In this document: positions 25,228-34,988 of the stretch, one piece after another
Layout of the letters: each line of letters opens with the position of its first letter
Position numbering within the stretch: the stretch's first letter is position 1
DNA from: Deefgea salmonis
GTDB lineage: Bacteria; Pseudomonadota; Gammaproteobacteria; Burkholderiales; Chitinibacteraceae
Length of the DNA stretch: 64,000 bases
Direction of reading: 5' to 3'
Assembly (NCBI RefSeq): GCF_020531905.1
Contig: NZ_JAJAWG010000005.1
Span: forward strand, 62,001 to 126,000
The notes under the pieces: generated by a model
Database searches by the model: none
The model's input: the letters and a program-made list of their open reading frames with translations, nothing else
Told to the model about the DNA's origin: nothing
Program-made: the position numbers and the translations under genes

Positions 25228-25965
25228 ATGGAAGAACCCCTACGCTTATCCAAACGCATGGCCGAATTGGGCTTATGCTCGCGTCGCGAGGCCGATGAAT
25301 ATATTGCCCGTGGCTGGGTCTTGGTCGATGGCCAAGTGGTCGATGTGCTCGGGACAAAGATTTTACCCAGTCAGCAGATTGAGCTGCATAAATTTGCCGC
25401 TCAAGTACAAGCTGGCCGCGCAACGATTTTGATTAATAAACCGGTAGGTTATGTGTCCGGTCAAGCCGAAGACGGCTACGAGCCAGCGGTGGTGTTATTT
25501 AAGCCAGAAAACCATTGGGTTGGCGACAATAGCGGCATTCCGTTTTCGCCGGTGCATTATCAAGGCCTCGCGCCAGCTGGGCGCTTGGATATTGATTCGG
25601 TTGGACTCTTGGTGTTGACGCAAGACGGCGTGGTGGCTAAAACCTTGATCGGCGAAAACTCTCAAGTTGAAAAAGAATATCTAGTGCGTGTTTCTGGGCA
25701 TTTAAAAGCCGATGGTTTACGTTTACTCAATCACGGCCTTGAGCTCGATGGCGCTAAACTCAAACCGGCGCGGGTTTGGTGGCAAAATACCGATCAATTG
25801 CGCTTTATTTTGCGTGAAGGTAAAAAACGCCAAATTCGCCGGATGTGTGAATTAGTGGGTTTGGAAGTGGTGGGTTTGCAGCGGATTCGGGTTGGCCGGA
25901 TTTTGCTCGGTGATTTACCGCGCGGCCAATGGCGCTATTTAAGCCCAGACGAATCGTTTATTTGA
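25228..25965 (+). CDS. RsuA/RluF-family rRNA pseudouridine synthase
   Basis: The product has 245 residues from ATG 25228. An N-terminal S4 RNA-binding domain ([21 protein letters not shown]) is followed by the catalytic domain with the signature [17 protein letters not shown], whose aspartate is catalytic, and the C-terminal [17 protein letters not shown]. It isomerises a uridine in rRNA; the insert around [11 protein letters not shown] suggests the RluF type (23S rRNA) rather than RsuA (16S), but that is not certain. An intrinsic terminator follows. Confidence 0.9.
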   Translation: MEEPLRLSKRMAELGLCSRREADEYIARGWVLVDGQVVDVLGTKILPSQQIELHKFAAQVQAGRATILINKPVGYVSGQAEDGYEPAVVLFKPENHWVGDNSGIPFSPVHYQGLAPAGRLDIDSVGLLVLTQDGVVAKTLIGENSQVEKEYLVRVSGHLKADGLRLLNHGLELDGAKLKPARVWWQNTDQLRFILREGKKRQIRRMCELVGLEVVGLQRIRVGRILLGDLPRGQWRYLSPDESFI

Positions 25966-26004
25966 TTGGATGGCCAGCGTTTGGCGCTGCGTTTGTTGGC
26001 TGAT

Positions 26005-26029
26005 CGCCCTCTTTTTAGAGGGCGTTTTG
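26005..26029 (+). terminator. Intrinsic terminator after pseudouridine synthase gene
   Basis: Perfect 8-bp stem CGCCCTCT/AGAGGGCG (26005-26012, 26017-26024) with a TTTT loop, followed by TTTTGATT. Confidence 0.75.
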
Positions 26030-26094
26030 ATTGGTAGTGCATCCGTTGTGGCTTCGTTAATCGGCGCGCTGCGGATCTTTTTTTTGGAAGCAAT

Positions 26095-26835
26095 ATGCGT
26101 GCTGATTTATGGCTGCTTGAATTGGGTTTGGCCACGTCGCGCACTGCGGCGCAAACGATGATTTTGGCTGGACGAGTGTGGGTTGATGGTCAGCAGATTC
26201 ATAAGGTGGCGAGCAAGGTCTCTCCCGCGTCTGAAATCAGCGTAACGCCGGATGAGTTGGATCGCTATGTATCACGCGGCGGGCTTAAATTGGCGGGCGC
26301 TTTGGCCACGGCAGGCTTGGAGGTCAGCGGCTGTTTGGCGCTGGATGTCGGCATTTCGACTGGCGGCTTTACTGATTGCTTATTGCAGTCCGGTGCGCGG
26401 CGCGTGGTGGGCATTGAGGTGGGGCATGATCAATTGCATCCGCGCTTGGCCGCTGATGAACGAGTGACGCAGTTTGAAGGCGTCAATGCGCGGCATTTAA
26501 ATTTAGCCATGATTGCCTCTGCGCTTGATGCGCCGCTGGATTTAGTGGTGGGGGATGTGTCGTTTATCTCGCTGAGCTTGGTGTTGCCGGCATTGCGCTC
26601 AGTGTTACCGGTGGGTGGTCGATTATTGTTTTTGGTAAAGCCGCAATTTGAATTAGGCCCACAGGCCTTGGGTAAAGGTGGCATCGTTCGCGATGACAGC
26701 CTGTATCCACAAGTTGAAAGCAAAATTTGCCTCGCCGCAACGGAGAATCAATTTCGCGTGCTCAATTATTTCGCCAGTCCGATTGCCGGTGGTGATGGCA
26801 ATCGAGAATTTTTTATTGATGCGGTGGCGATTTAG
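26095..26835 (+). CDS. tlyA: TlyA-family rRNA 2'-O-methyltransferase
   Basis: The 246-residue protein has an N-terminal S4 domain (MRADLWLLELGLATSRTAAQ), then a Rossmann methyltransferase fold: RGGLKLAGAL, the SAM-binding LALDVGISTGGFTDCLLQ, and LVVGDVSFISLSLVLPAL. TlyA methylates ribose of rRNA, though relatives are also annotated as haemolysins. A GGAAG ribosome site precedes the ATG. A dyad copy begins 11 bp after the stop. Confidence 0.9.
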   Translation: MRADLWLLELGLATSRTAAQTMILAGRVWVDGQQIHKVASKVSPASEISVTPDELDRYVSRGGLKLAGALATAGLEVSGCLALDVGISTGGFTDCLLQSGARRVVGIEVGHDQLHPRLAADERVTQFEGVNARHLNLAMIASALDAPLDLVVGDVSFISLSLVLPALRSVLPVGGRLLFLVKPQFELGPQALGKGGIVRDDSLYPQVESKICLAATENQFRVLNYFASPIAGGDGNREFFIDAVAI

Positions 26836-26846
26836 TATCTTGGCAG

Positions 26847-26893
26847 GGTATAGCTCGCTAGCCCTGATCAATACACTTGATAATGGATATACA
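26847..26893. repeat. 47-bp dyad, near-exact (GGTAT...ATACA)
   Basis: Starts 11 bp after the tlyA stop and overlaps the end of the convergent mannosyltransferase gene. Centre has ATCAA-TACAC-TTGAT. Confidence 0.45.
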
Positions 26894-28145
26894 TCAGTAA
26901 GAAAAATCCCAGCCCGAAGAGCATGATGAGCTCGATGGCTTGATGCCAATAACGATTTTTTTGCATCAACATGCCGGTGGCAATCACTAGCGGAAATAAG
27001 CTCATCAAATAGCGTGGGCCCGATAGTAACCAGCTTGGCGAATACGATACCCATAAATACACCGCCGAGTAGGCTAAATACGGCAGTGGCAGTTGCCGGC
27101 CACAGGTGAGCAGCAGGGCAATCGCAGCAAAGTAACACAGCACGGTGGGCAGCCAAGTGCCTAGCGCGAGGTTTAAATCGCCTTGCAGCAGGTTGCTAAA
27201 GGCGTTGGCAACATTGCTGGGCATAAAGCCAAAGCTTTGTGACCAATTTTGCCGTTGATAAATTAAAAACTGCAGCCAATTGCCGGTCACAACGTGGTTG
27301 ATGGCTAAATAAGCCAATAAACCCAACGGCACCAACGCCAGCCCTAGTAGTGCGCGCCAAGGGCGGTTGAGCTCGCCATTGCGCCAGCGCAATAGGATTT
27401 CAACGGCAAATGGAATCAACAATAAAATTCCTTGATTGCGGGTAAAGCCCGCTAGCGCAGCAAATAAGCCGGCCAGAAGCCAATACCCTCCACGTAAATA
27501 CCAAAATGACAGCAAGGTGAGCAGTAAAAATAAGCTCTCGGTATACGGCATGGCAAAAAAGAACGAGAACGGGAAAATCACTAAGATTTTGCAGCAATCC
27601 CAAGCCAGCTGTGGATTTTGGCTTTCGCGCTCGACTAAACGATAGAGCACGATGGTGGCGGCACAAAAGGCGGCTAATGACGCAATTAAGCTGGCCGCAA
27701 ACAATGGTATGCCACTGAGCCCAATCAGCGCGACCAAGGCTGGGTAGAGTGGATAAAACACCAGATTGAGCTTTTCTGGCATCGCGTCGGTGACATAGCC
27801 ATGCGCCGCAATATTCAGATAATGCACCGCATCCCAGCGCCACCAAATGGTTTTGAGGCTGTCAAAAAAGCCAACCACCTGATTTTCTCGAAAGATAAAC
27901 AATAGCCAAGCCAGCAGCCAAGTCGCTAAGCGCGCACCGAGCACCAGTAACACAATGGCGTAAATTGGATGGCGTTGTTGAGAGGTGCTTAAAGCAAAGG
28001 GGCGCGGCGCAAATAAAGCCATGTGCTCGTCAGCGTTGTCGCCAAGAGATAGGCCAAATTCATAAACGCCGCGTAAGGCGATAGAGGCCAGTAGCAAAAT
28101 AAATGCCAATAGCGCGATGGTGGTGATCAACATTGTCTCATCCAT
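26868..28145 (-). CDS. PIG-V-like (GT76-type) membrane mannosyltransferase
   Basis: The 425-residue protein has about ten hydrophobic helices. The motif WRWDAVHYLNIAAHGY near residue 100 and NLVFYPLYPAL match the conserved luminal loops of PIG-V-type (GT-C fold) mannosyltransferases, and PYTESLFLLL and GFTRNQG are also typical. Bacterial members use polyprenyl-phosphate sugars to modify lipids, glycans or proteins at the outer face of the inner membrane; the acceptor is unknown. It lies close to a PglL-like oligosaccharyltransferase gene, which may suggest protein glycosylation. Confidence 0.8.
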   Translation of the reverse strand: MDETMLITTIALLAFILLLASIALRGVYEFGLSLGDNADEHMALFAPRPFALSTSQQRHPIYAIVLLVLGARLATWLLAWLLFIFRENQVVGFFDSLKTIWWRWDAVHYLNIAAHGYVTDAMPEKLNLVFYPLYPALVALIGLSGIPLFAASLIASLAAFCAATIVLYRLVERESQNPQLAWDCCKILVIFPFSFFFAMPYTESLFLLLTLLSFWYLRGGYWLLAGLFAALAGFTRNQGILLLIPFAVEILLRWRNGELNRPWRALLGLALVPLGLLAYLAINHVVTGNWLQFLIYQRQNWSQSFGFMPSNVANAFSNLLQGDLNLALGTWLPTVLCYFAAIALLLTCGRQLPLPYLAYSAVYLWVSYSPSWLLSGPRYLMSLFPLVIATGMLMQKNRYWHQAIELIMLFGLGFFLLMYIHYQVY

Positions 28146-28278
28146 GATTTAAGTTACGGCCTAGCGTCGATGCGCTATTGCAGTAAATTATGCCGTAAGG
28201 ATGTGGGGCGTTGATGAAATAAACAGCAAGGCGGGCGGTGAAGACTGAAAAGACAACAGATTGCACTGCGGATCACCA

Positions 28279-28376
28279 TAAAAAAGCGGATCTTGTGATC
28301 TGCAGCCAGTCATAAAAAGGGCAGATCTAGCGATCTGCGCTTAGTTAGAAAAAAGGCAGATCTAGCGATCTGCCTT
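28279..28376 (-). terminator. Three tandem intrinsic terminators after the PglL-like gene
   Basis: Read on the minus strand, three hairpins each followed by a T-run: 28353-28376 (AAGGCAGATC/GATCTGCCTT, loop 4 nt), 28321-28338 (GCAGATC/GATCTGC) and 28286-28303 (same stem with one G.T pair). The first two share GCAGATC-GCTA-GATCTGC exactly, so they arose by duplication. Confidence 0.8.
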
Positions 28377-28389
28377 GGACTTCACTCAT

Positions 28390-30174
28390 TTAGTTCAGCA
28401 TTTCGTCTTCGGGGGGCAAGGGGCGCTTTAATTTGAAGTCGAGGTTGTGGTTAAAAAACTCGCGTCCTGCATCGACTTCTTTCACTAAGGCGCGCACGGC
28501 CGGCTCATTAAATTTAAACAACGTCTCGTAGAAATAATCATAGCTTTCTGGGTAAGCAAAAGCCGCTTGGCGCATCAGCTGCTGGGCGAGGGCTTGATTA
28601 CCACTGAGTGCTTCCATCACCGCTTGATCGGTCATTTGCCCTGGATAAGGGCGAATTGCATTGATATTACGTAAGATGCCGAGCTTCCAAGGCATCTCGC
28701 TCTGGCTGGCGACGATGTAATTGGACAAACCAAAGTCAGCATAAAAGTCGATTAACGGATTGCTACGCATCCCTTCTAAAGTTTGAATTCGCGCCGCGTT
28801 GATTTTTTCGTCTTTGGCTGGATCCATAATCGGGTAAATTTTGAGATACAGCTGCGCGCCGAGCACTGAAATCGTCAAGGCCATTGCCGCCCAGATGGTC
28901 CAGCTGATTCGCGTTGCGATCGCTGGCACTTGGCATTGTGGTCCATCGCTGCGCAAAAAGAGCAGGGCGACGGCAAAGGGGCCTAAAAAGTGGAAATACC
29001 ACAGAGGATATTCCACCAAGCTATGCAAAATCGACACAATGGCCAGTGAAGCGCCAAACACGACTACCGGTTGATTCCAGTTGCGCCATAAATTAGCAAA
29101 CGCCCAAGTAATCCCCGCGACGATGATCGCAGTACCAAAAATGCCGGTTTCAGCGAGTAAATTCAGTACTGAATTATGCGCGTGGGTAAATAAAACACTC
29201 TCAGAGACGATGGCAAATTCAGGCCGAACTTGCAGCGCAATACTTTGCGCACCATAAGCGCCCCAACCCAGGCCAAGCCATGGATGCTGTAAAAAGGCTA
29301 ACCCAGCTTTTTCCCATTCCACCAAGCGGCGTGAGCCATTAGAATCAATACGATCCAAGCCCGTTGGCACTTCATTTTTGGCTTTGAGCAGTGCTTGCAG
29401 TAATTCATTCACTAGCGGCGCTAAAAACTGCATCACAATGATTAAAACAGCAGCAATACTCAGTGCTTTACCAAATTGGCGAACGATTTCGCCACCGCGC
29501 CACCATAAGAATAAACCCGCCGGTAGCCATGCAATAGCGTACAAAAATGGCGAACGTGAGCCACAAAATGCCAACGACAACGCCAACCACGGTGCAACAA
29601 TCCAAAACATCCATTTGGGCAGCTCGTTTTTTTGCGTGACTAAATACGCCGCGCTCGCAAGGCCCCAAGCAAGGTAATGCCCGTACATATTTTTTTGGCC
29701 GATATTGCCAAAAATTAGCCGTGGGCCTTCTTGCACCAATTGCATGATTTGTGGGACGGCCAGGCCAGAATTAAAAATCGCACCTGCGAGTAAACCCCAA
29801 GCAAACATGGTGACGATGTCTTTTTGCCCATACACCGCCATGGCGCGTGATAAAGACCACGCCAACATGCCAGCGCCCAGCGCATAAACCAGCGGATAAA
29901 CGACCTCGGTGGCGTAATACGGCTGAATAATGGCCGCTTGCACCCCAATGAAACTGGCAAAAGCCAGCCAAAAGAGACTAGTCCACGGTGGATTGATTTT
30001 TTCTTTGTGATCACTCGGAATAAAAGCACATGTGAGCGTAATCAATACGCATAACACAAAGGCGGCTAACTCAGAAGGGAAAACAGGATTGGGATTCCAG
30101 CGAAAAGGAATCCCACACGGCACAGCGGCAAATAAAAATAACAGGGTCTGCAATAGGCGCAGTTGGATCGGCAT
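28390..30174 (-). CDS. PglL-like O-oligosaccharyltransferase / O-antigen ligase (Wzy_C family)
   Basis: The 594-residue protein has a dozen hydrophobic helices, a large periplasmic loop, and a C-terminal soluble tail (about 440-594). The Wzy_C region reads LQHPWLGLGWGAYG and VLFTHAHNSVLNLLAETG, with the key histidine typical of PglL/PilO ligases that move lipid-linked glycans onto pilins or other proteins. The tail, with the LVEYPLWYFHFLGPF helix before it, is the PglL-type layout rather than WaaL. Start ATG 30174. Last gene of the his-tat unit, 18 bp after tatC; followed by three terminators. Confidence 0.82.
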   Translation of the reverse strand: MPIQLRLLQTLLFLFAAVPCGIPFRWNPNPVFPSELAAFVLCVLITLTCAFIPSDHKEKINPPWTSLFWLAFASFIGVQAAIIQPYYATEVVYPLVYALGAGMLAWSLSRAMAVYGQKDIVTMFAWGLLAGAIFNSGLAVPQIMQLVQEGPRLIFGNIGQKNMYGHYLAWGLASAAYLVTQKNELPKWMFWIVAPWLALSLAFCGSRSPFLYAIAWLPAGLFLWWRGGEIVRQFGKALSIAAVLIIVMQFLAPLVNELLQALLKAKNEVPTGLDRIDSNGSRRLVEWEKAGLAFLQHPWLGLGWGAYGAQSIALQVRPEFAIVSESVLFTHAHNSVLNLLAETGIFGTAIIVAGITWAFANLWRNWNQPVVVFGASLAIVSILHSLVEYPLWYFHFLGPFAVALLFLRSDGPQCQVPAIATRISWTIWAAMALTISVLGAQLYLKIYPIMDPAKDEKINAARIQTLEGMRSNPLIDFYADFGLSNYIVASQSEMPWKLGILRNINAIRPYPGQMTDQAVMEALSGNQALAQQLMRQAAFAYPESYDYFYETLFKFNEPAVRALVKEVDAGREFFNHNLDFKLKRPLPPEDEMLN

Positions 30175-30192
30175 AATCAACTCAGAGAAAAA

Positions 30193-30924
30193 TCAAACGG
30201 CTACGACCGCTTTGGGGCGAAATAACATCGCGGCAATAAACACGCCCAGCTCATAGAGCAAACACAGCGGAATCGCGAGCATCAATTGCGATACCACATC
30301 GGGCGGGGTGACGATTGCAGCAATGACAAAGGCGCCGACAATGACATAAGAGCGGATTTCACGCAATTTTGCGATGGAGACCACGCCCATTTTGACCAAT
30401 ACAATCACTGCAATCGGTACTTCAAAAGTCACGCCAAAAGCCAAAAACATACCAATGGCAAAATCTAGATATTCACCTGAATCCGGTAGCCATTGCATGC
30501 TCGCGGGCACAACCGAGACGATAAACTTAAAGACGACGCCAAATACCAGAAAATAAGCAAAAGACATACCCAGAACAAACAATAAGCTGGAGGCGATAAT
30601 CAAAGGAATAATCAGCTTTTTTTCGTGCTGGTAAAGGCCGGGCGCAACAAAAGCCCAGACTTGAAATAAAGTGTGCGGCAAGGTAATGACAAATGCGACT
30701 AAGGCGGCGATTTTAACCTGCACCATAAATGGCGAGGCAATGCCAATCGTGACCAGCTTTTGGCCGGGGAGTACCGCCGCTAAGGGGGCGACGAGTAAAT
30801 CGTAAAGTTGCGCCGAAAAAGCAAAGGCAACGATAAAGCCAAGTAAAAAAACCAGCACGCCGCGAACTAAGCGGGTGCGTAACTCTAATAAATGGCTAAA
30901 TAAAGGCTGTAGATTATCGATCAT
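30193..30924 (-). CDS. tatC: Sec-independent protein translocase TatC
   Basis: The 243-residue protein has six membrane helices. Seen: the conserved start HLLELRTRLVRG, the first periplasmic loop ending in a conserved FxxF-like segment, APGLYQHEK (the glutamate needed for twin-arginine recognition) and FGVTFEVPI. TatC is the signal-peptide receptor of the Tat system, which exports folded proteins. An upstream in-frame ATG (30990) would add a cysteine-rich 22 residues, which is unlike the family, so 30924 is preferred. Confidence 0.95.
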   Translation of the reverse strand: MIDNLQPLFSHLLELRTRLVRGVLVFLLGFIVAFAFSAQLYDLLVAPLAAVLPGQKLVTIGIASPFMVQVKIAALVAFVITLPHTLFQVWAFVAPGLYQHEKKLIIPLIIASSLLFVLGMSFAYFLVFGVVFKFIVSVVPASMQWLPDSGEYLDFAIGMFLAFGVTFEVPIAVIVLVKMGVVSIAKLREIRSYVIVGAFVIAAIVTPPDVVSQLMLAIPLCLLYELGVFIAAMLFRPKAVVAV

Positions 30925-30999
30925 GTCTTGTTCGCTATCGGCAAGGGGTGGGTCTAATTCACAGCAGCAAGGCGATGAACGATGCGTCATTCATCGCGC

Positions 31000-31386
31000 T
31001 TAGCGCCGATCGCGATAGGCGCTATTGGGGAATGCTGGCGGTGTTTCGATGGCTTGCTCAGGCGTATGGATGGGGGGGCTGTCCTCGTCACTGCCCGTTG
31101 GCGGCATTTGCGCGCCTTCGGCTAGCATGGCGGCAGCATCGGCAAAGGGCTGATGAATTGAATTGCGTAAATCATCGGTCCCTTCGCGCAATTGAGCCTC
31201 TAGCTTGGCCAGCTCACCCATTTGCATTTCTTGGTGGATTTCAGATTTTACATTGGCGATAAAGCGCTGCAAGCGGCCAAGCAGCATGCCGGCCGTTCTT
31301 GCAACTTTAGGCATGCGTTCAGGCCCCACCACGATCAAAGTGACGGCACTAATGACTAATAACTCACCAAAACTCATGTCAAACAC
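31000..31386 (-). CDS. tatB: Sec-independent protein translocase TatB
   Basis: The 128-residue protein starts at GTG 31386, giving MFDMSFGELLVI; the MFD-start is conserved in TatB, which supports GTG over the internal ATG. One membrane helix with the glutamate in FGELL, the VVGPERMPKVAR hinge, then an amphipathic helix and a variable Pro/Glu-rich tail. Works with TatC in recognising twin-arginine substrates. Confidence 0.94.
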   Translation of the reverse strand: MFDMSFGELLVISAVTLIVVGPERMPKVARTAGMLLGRLQRFIANVKSEIHQEMQMGELAKLEAQLREGTDDLRNSIHQPFADAAAMLAEGAQMPPTGSDEDSPPIHTPEQAIETPPAFPNSAYRDRR

Positions 31387-31447
31387 AGGCGTTACCAGAA
31401 AAAAGCAGAGTGAATAAAAAGAGCGAAAACCTGAGTGCTAAGCACGC

Positions 31448-31660
31448 TTAAGGTTTGTCGTTATCAATGACACGACCGACTTCTTTTTCTGCTGGTTTTT
31501 TGGCATCCACTTCAGCTTGTTCGCCTTCTTTTAAGCCGTCTTTAAAGCCTTTGACGGCGGAACCCAAATCTTTGCCGACAGAGCCGAGTTTTTTGGTGCC
31601 AAAAACCAAGATGATAATGACCAGTACCACTAACCAATGCCAAATACTAAATGAACCCAT
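31448..31660 (-). CDS. tatA: Sec-independent protein translocase TatA
   Basis: The 70-residue protein has a short membrane helix ([17 protein letters not shown]), the conserved [20 protein letters not shown] amphipathic region, and a charged tail. TatA oligomerises to form the passage for folded proteins. It is first of tatABC; hinT and hisE lie just upstream on the same strand. Confidence 0.96.
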   Translation of the reverse strand: MGSFSIWHWLVVLVIIILVFGTKKLGSVGKDLGSAVKGFKDGLKEGEQAEVDAKKPAEKEVGRVIDNDKP

Positions 31661-31767
31661 GATATGCCTCGATAAGTAGAGGGCGATTGATCGCCGATAA
31701 ATGCTAAATTTCTGTATTAATACAAGTGGATAGATTGATGCAGGGTAATTAATCTGCGTCTGAGCGT

Positions 31768-32097
31768 CTATGACTCTTCTGGGGTACCCAAGACATGTAA
31801 ATGCAAGTGATACACTTCTTGCCCACCTGCTTCACCGGTATTGATCGCCGTTTTAAAGCCCGCTTGTAGGCCTTGCTCACGCGCGATTTGCGGTACTCGT
31901 GCCAAAAGTTGACCCAATAACACTTGATCTTGCTCGGTACAAGCAAGCAAAGAGTCAATATGCCGCTTGGGAATGACTAAAAAATGCACTGGGGCTGCTG
32001 GGCGAATATCGTTGAAGGCGATGACATCATCGTCTTCAAAAATGATTTTCGCAGGAATCTGTTTGTCAACAATCTTACAAAATAAACAATCGCTCAT
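31768..32097 (-). CDS. hinT: HIT-family purine nucleoside phosphoramidase (HinT-like)
   Basis: The product has 109 residues from ATG 32097 ([16 protein letters not shown]). The histidine triad is HLHLHVLG near the C-terminus; [16 protein letters not shown] is also typical. HinT hydrolyses AMP-lysine and related phosphoramidates. CLFC and the downstream histidines may bind zinc. It sits between hisE and tatA, as in many betaproteobacteria. Confidence 0.94.
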   Translation of the reverse strand: MSDCLFCKIVDKQIPAKIIFEDDDVIAFNDIRPAAPVHFLVIPKRHIDSLLACTEQDQVLLGQLLARVPQIAREQGLQAGFKTAINTGEAGGQEVYHLHLHVLGTPEES

Positions 32098-32177
32098 TGC
32101 GCTTCCCATTAGACCTAAGTAGATCAGCAAAAGTTTTCGTGCATCGCGGTTTTGTGATCTAACGCTTGCACGAGGAC

Positions 32178-32498
32178 TTATTTGCGTGCCGCTTTTTCAT
32201 CAATCCCCGATATGCCTTCACGTCTAGCTAATTCGGCCAGTACATCTTCATGGCTTAAGCCTTGATGCGCCAGCAAAACCATAGTGTGAAACCATAAATC
32301 AGCCACTTCTCGCACCAAATGCAGTTTGTCGCCATCTTTGGCCGCCATAATGGTTTCGACTGCTTCTTCGCCGATTTTCTTGAGAATTTCATCGGTGCCT
32401 TTGTGATACAGCTTGGCAACGTAAGACGAAGTTGGATCGGCTAAACGACGCTCAGCCAGCGTAGTCGATAAACGTTCAAGAATTTCAGCGGAAACCAT
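32178..32498 (-). CDS. hisE: Phosphoribosyl-ATP pyrophosphatase HisE
   Basis: The product has 106 residues from ATG 32498, with GGAG 8 nt upstream. It has the MazG-like fold of HisE, with [22 protein letters not shown] and [16 protein letters not shown] containing the metal-binding acidic residues. It carries out the second step of histidine synthesis. Separate from hisI here, whereas enterobacteria have a HisIE fusion. Confidence 0.95.
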   Translation of the reverse strand: MVSAEILERLSTTLAERRLADPTSSYVAKLYHKGTDEILKKIGEEAVETIMAAKDGDKLHLVREVADLWFHTMVLLAHQGLSHEDVLAELARREGISGIDEKAARK

Positions 32499-32580
32499 AG
32501 CGAGCTCCAAACAGCAAACATGAGGGATTATATTGCGCTTACGTTACAAGTTCGTGGCAATTGTAACGGTGTGAGATTTT

Positions 32581-32985
32581 TTAATGTTGATGATTCGCAC
32601 CATAAATCGACTTTGGATCTTTTAAAACCGCTTCGGAAACAATCCATTGGCCATTTTGCAAAGTGCGGAAAAAGCAGCTTTCTCGGCCGGTATGGCAGGC
32701 AATGCCGCCTTCTTGGCGAATTTTATAAATTAAGACATCGCCATCGCAATCGAGCTCAATGGCGGATACGTGTTGAAAATGCCCGGATTCTTCGCCTTTG
32801 TGCCATAACTTTTGTCGTGATCGAGTCCAATAATGGGCGGTATGTCGCTCAGCAGTAAGCGCAACGGCCTCTCTATTGGCATATGCAAACATCATGATGC
32901 GTCCAGATGTTTCATCTTGGGCGATGACTGGCACTAGACCTTTGTCATCCCACTGGATTTCATCCAGCCAAAGTGGGTGGCTCAT
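32581..32985 (-). CDS. hisI: Phosphoribosyl-AMP cyclohydrolase HisI
   Basis: The 134-residue protein contains [32 protein letters not shown], the zinc/metal region [16 protein letters not shown] and CHTGRESCF, all typical of HisI. It opens the ring of PR-AMP. Its ATG overlaps the hisF stop by four bases (ATGA). Confidence 0.96.
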   Translation of the reverse strand: MSHPLWLDEIQWDDKGLVPVIAQDETSGRIMMFAYANREAVALTAERHTAHYWTRSRQKLWHKGEESGHFQHVSAIELDCDGDVLIYKIRQEGGIACHTGRESCFFRTLQNGQWIVSEAVLKDPKSIYGANHQH

Positions 32986-33749
32986 AAACGCACCTCAATG
33001 CCCGCAGCCTGCATCGCCAGCTTAGCGTCTCGGACTGAATACTCGCCAAAATGGAAGATGCTCGCCGCCAACACGGCATCGGCATGGCCTTGCTTTACGC
33101 CATCGACCAAATGCTGCAAATTACCCACGCCACCTGAGGCGATGACCGGAATATTGACTGCATCGGATACGGCGCGCGTCAGTGGCAGATTAAAACCGAT
33201 CTTGGTGCCATCTCTATCCATGCTGGTGAGTAAAATTTCACCTGCGCCAAGCTGCTGCATTTTCAGCGCCCATTCCACCGCATCAAGCCCAGTTGCGCGG
33301 CGGCCGCCGTGGGTAAAGACTTCCCAACGGCTATTGGTGGCATCGGTGGCTTTAGCATCAATGGCCACCACAATGGCTTGGCTACCAAAACGACTCGCAG
33401 CTTGTTCGACCACTTCGGGATTGGTCACCGCGGTGGTATTGATGCTGACTTTATCGGCGCCGGCGTTAAGTAAACGACGCACGTCGTCAGGTACGCGAAC
33501 GCCACCGCCAACGGTGAGCGGAATAAAAACTTGTGAAGCGACCGCTTCAATCACATGCAAAATTAAATCGCGGTTATCGCTCGAGGCGGTAATGTCGAGA
33601 AAGGTCAGCTCGTCTGCGCCTTGTGCGTCATAACGGCGCGCAATTTCGACAGGGTCTCCGGCATCACGTAGTTCGAGGAAGTTGACACCTTTGACGACAC
33701 GGCCAGCGGTGACATCAAGGCAGGGAATAATACGTTTGGCTAAAGGCAT
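32982..33749 (-). CDS. hisF: Imidazole glycerol phosphate synthase cyclase subunit HisF
   Basis: The 255-residue TIM barrel starts at [21 protein letters not shown]; catalytic D11 lies in PCLDV and the second catalytic aspartate in [10 protein letters not shown]. Phosphate loops PLTVGGGVR and IASGGVGN are present. With HisH it makes IGP and AICAR. The upstream in-frame extension to 33812 is not supported. Confidence 0.97.
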   Translation of the reverse strand: MPLAKRIIPCLDVTAGRVVKGVNFLELRDAGDPVEIARRYDAQGADELTFLDITASSDNRDLILHVIEAVASQVFIPLTVGGGVRVPDDVRRLLNAGADKVSINTTAVTNPEVVEQAASRFGSQAIVVAIDAKATDATNSRWEVFTHGGRRATGLDAVEWALKMQQLGAGEILLTSMDRDGTKIGFNLPLTRAVSDAVNIPVIASGGVGNLQHLVDGVKQGHADAVLAASIFHFGEYSVRDAKLAMQAAGIEVRL

Positions 33750-33778
33750 TTTATTTCCGTGCGGTGAGGCACCGCAGA

Positions 33779-34117
33779 TTAATCGAGTTGTTGCTGTTTC
33801 CAGTTTTCCCAAATGGCAGCGGCCGCTTCAGCGTATTGGCTGCGGCTGCCAGCAAATTCTGGCGTAAACCATTGGGTGAAAACATTAAAAAGAAGTTGTT
33901 GAACGTCATCGACGTTCAAGCACTGCGGTAGACTGCGCAGAATACTGCCGACTTCTGGGGCGTAACCTTCCGGCTCGCTAATCAGCGAAATTGTCATCGG
34001 GTCATGTTCAAACAAAATCTGGCACATTTGGGCGAACCATTCGGGATTATTCGTGCGTATCCATTCGCCCGTTTTTCTCTCATCGCTTGCCCAATTGAAC
34101 CAGTCTGGTTTTTCCAT
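33779..34117 (-). CDS. Hypothetical protein in the his operon, 112 aa
   Basis: A 112-residue acidic soluble protein beginning [19 protein letters not shown], located between hisA and hisF on the same strand with short gaps (17 and 29 bp), so it is co-transcribed with histidine genes. I do not recognise it with confidence. The segment [24 protein letters not shown]... recalls small DUF1871-like proteins, but this is a weak resemblance. Seven tryptophans in 112 residues is high. A link to histidine metabolism is only implied by position. Confidence 0.7.
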   Translation of the reverse strand: MEKPDWFNWASDERKTGEWIRTNNPEWFAQMCQILFEHDPMTISLISEPEGYAPEVGSILRSLPQCLNVDDVQQLLFNVFTQWFTPEFAGSRSQYAEAAAAIWENWKQQQLD

Positions 34118-34134
34118 GCGCCCTCGCTGATGAT

Positions 34135-34875
34135 TTAGGCGGAAAGCTCATCCGCTAAATCTTGTGCCTTGGCAAAATCGATGGTGCCTTCATAAATGGC
34201 GCGGCCAGTGATGACGCCTTCAATGCCTTCATCAGCGACTTCACATAATTTACGCACATCGTCCAAATTAGTCAGGCCGCCAGAGGCAATCACAGGGATG
34301 GTTAACGCTTGGGCTAATTTGACCGTGGCTTCGATATTCACGCCAGACAACATGCCATCGCGGCCGATATCGGTGTAAATAATGCTTTCAACGCCATAGC
34401 CTTCAAAGCGTTTGGCCAGATCAATCACATTGTGATCGGTGATTTTGGCCCAACCATCGGTGGCCACCATGCCGTCTTTGGCATCTAGACCGACGATGAT
34501 TTGCCCCGGAAAAGCATCACACGCTTCGTGTAAAAACCCCGGTTGTTTGATCGCGGCAGTACCAATAATGACGTAATCAATCCCGGCATCGAGATACATT
34601 TCGATGGTTTCCAGCGAGCGAATACCGCCGCCCAATTGCACTGGCACTTCGCCATTGATTGCCGCGAGGATTTTTTTTACTGCCGCCAAATTTTTTGGCT
34701 TACCCGCAAACGCACCGTTTAAATCGACTAAATGCATCCGACGCGCACCTTGATCGAGCCAATGACTGACGAAGCTTGCTGGATCGTCAGAAAATACGGT
34801 GGCATCGTTCATTTCACCTTGGCGCAGGCGTACGCACTGGCCATCTTTTAAATCAATTGCAGGAATAATCAGCAT
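34135..34875 (-). CDS. hisA: ProFAR isomerase HisA
   Basis: The 246-residue TIM barrel begins [20 protein letters not shown] with catalytic D8; the second catalytic aspartate is in [11 protein letters not shown]. Phosphate motifs QLGGGIR and IASGGL are present. It isomerises ProFAR to PRFAR before HisF/HisH. Confidence 0.97.
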   Translation of the reverse strand: MLIIPAIDLKDGQCVRLRQGEMNDATVFSDDPASFVSHWLDQGARRMHLVDLNGAFAGKPKNLAAVKKILAAINGEVPVQLGGGIRSLETIEMYLDAGIDYVIIGTAAIKQPGFLHEACDAFPGQIIVGLDAKDGMVATDGWAKITDHNVIDLAKRFEGYGVESIIYTDIGRDGMLSGVNIEATVKLAQALTIPVIASGGLTNLDDVRKLCEVADEGIEGVITGRAIYEGTIDFAKAQDLADELSA

Positions 34876-34988
34876 GATGTTAGCGTGTAAAAGTAAAAGA
34901 GTCGTTAATAGGTCAAAGCCAAGTAAGCAGTATAGGTTAAAACCAACCGCACTGAGCGAAGCGATTTAAAACAGCAGATCAACTTAGC

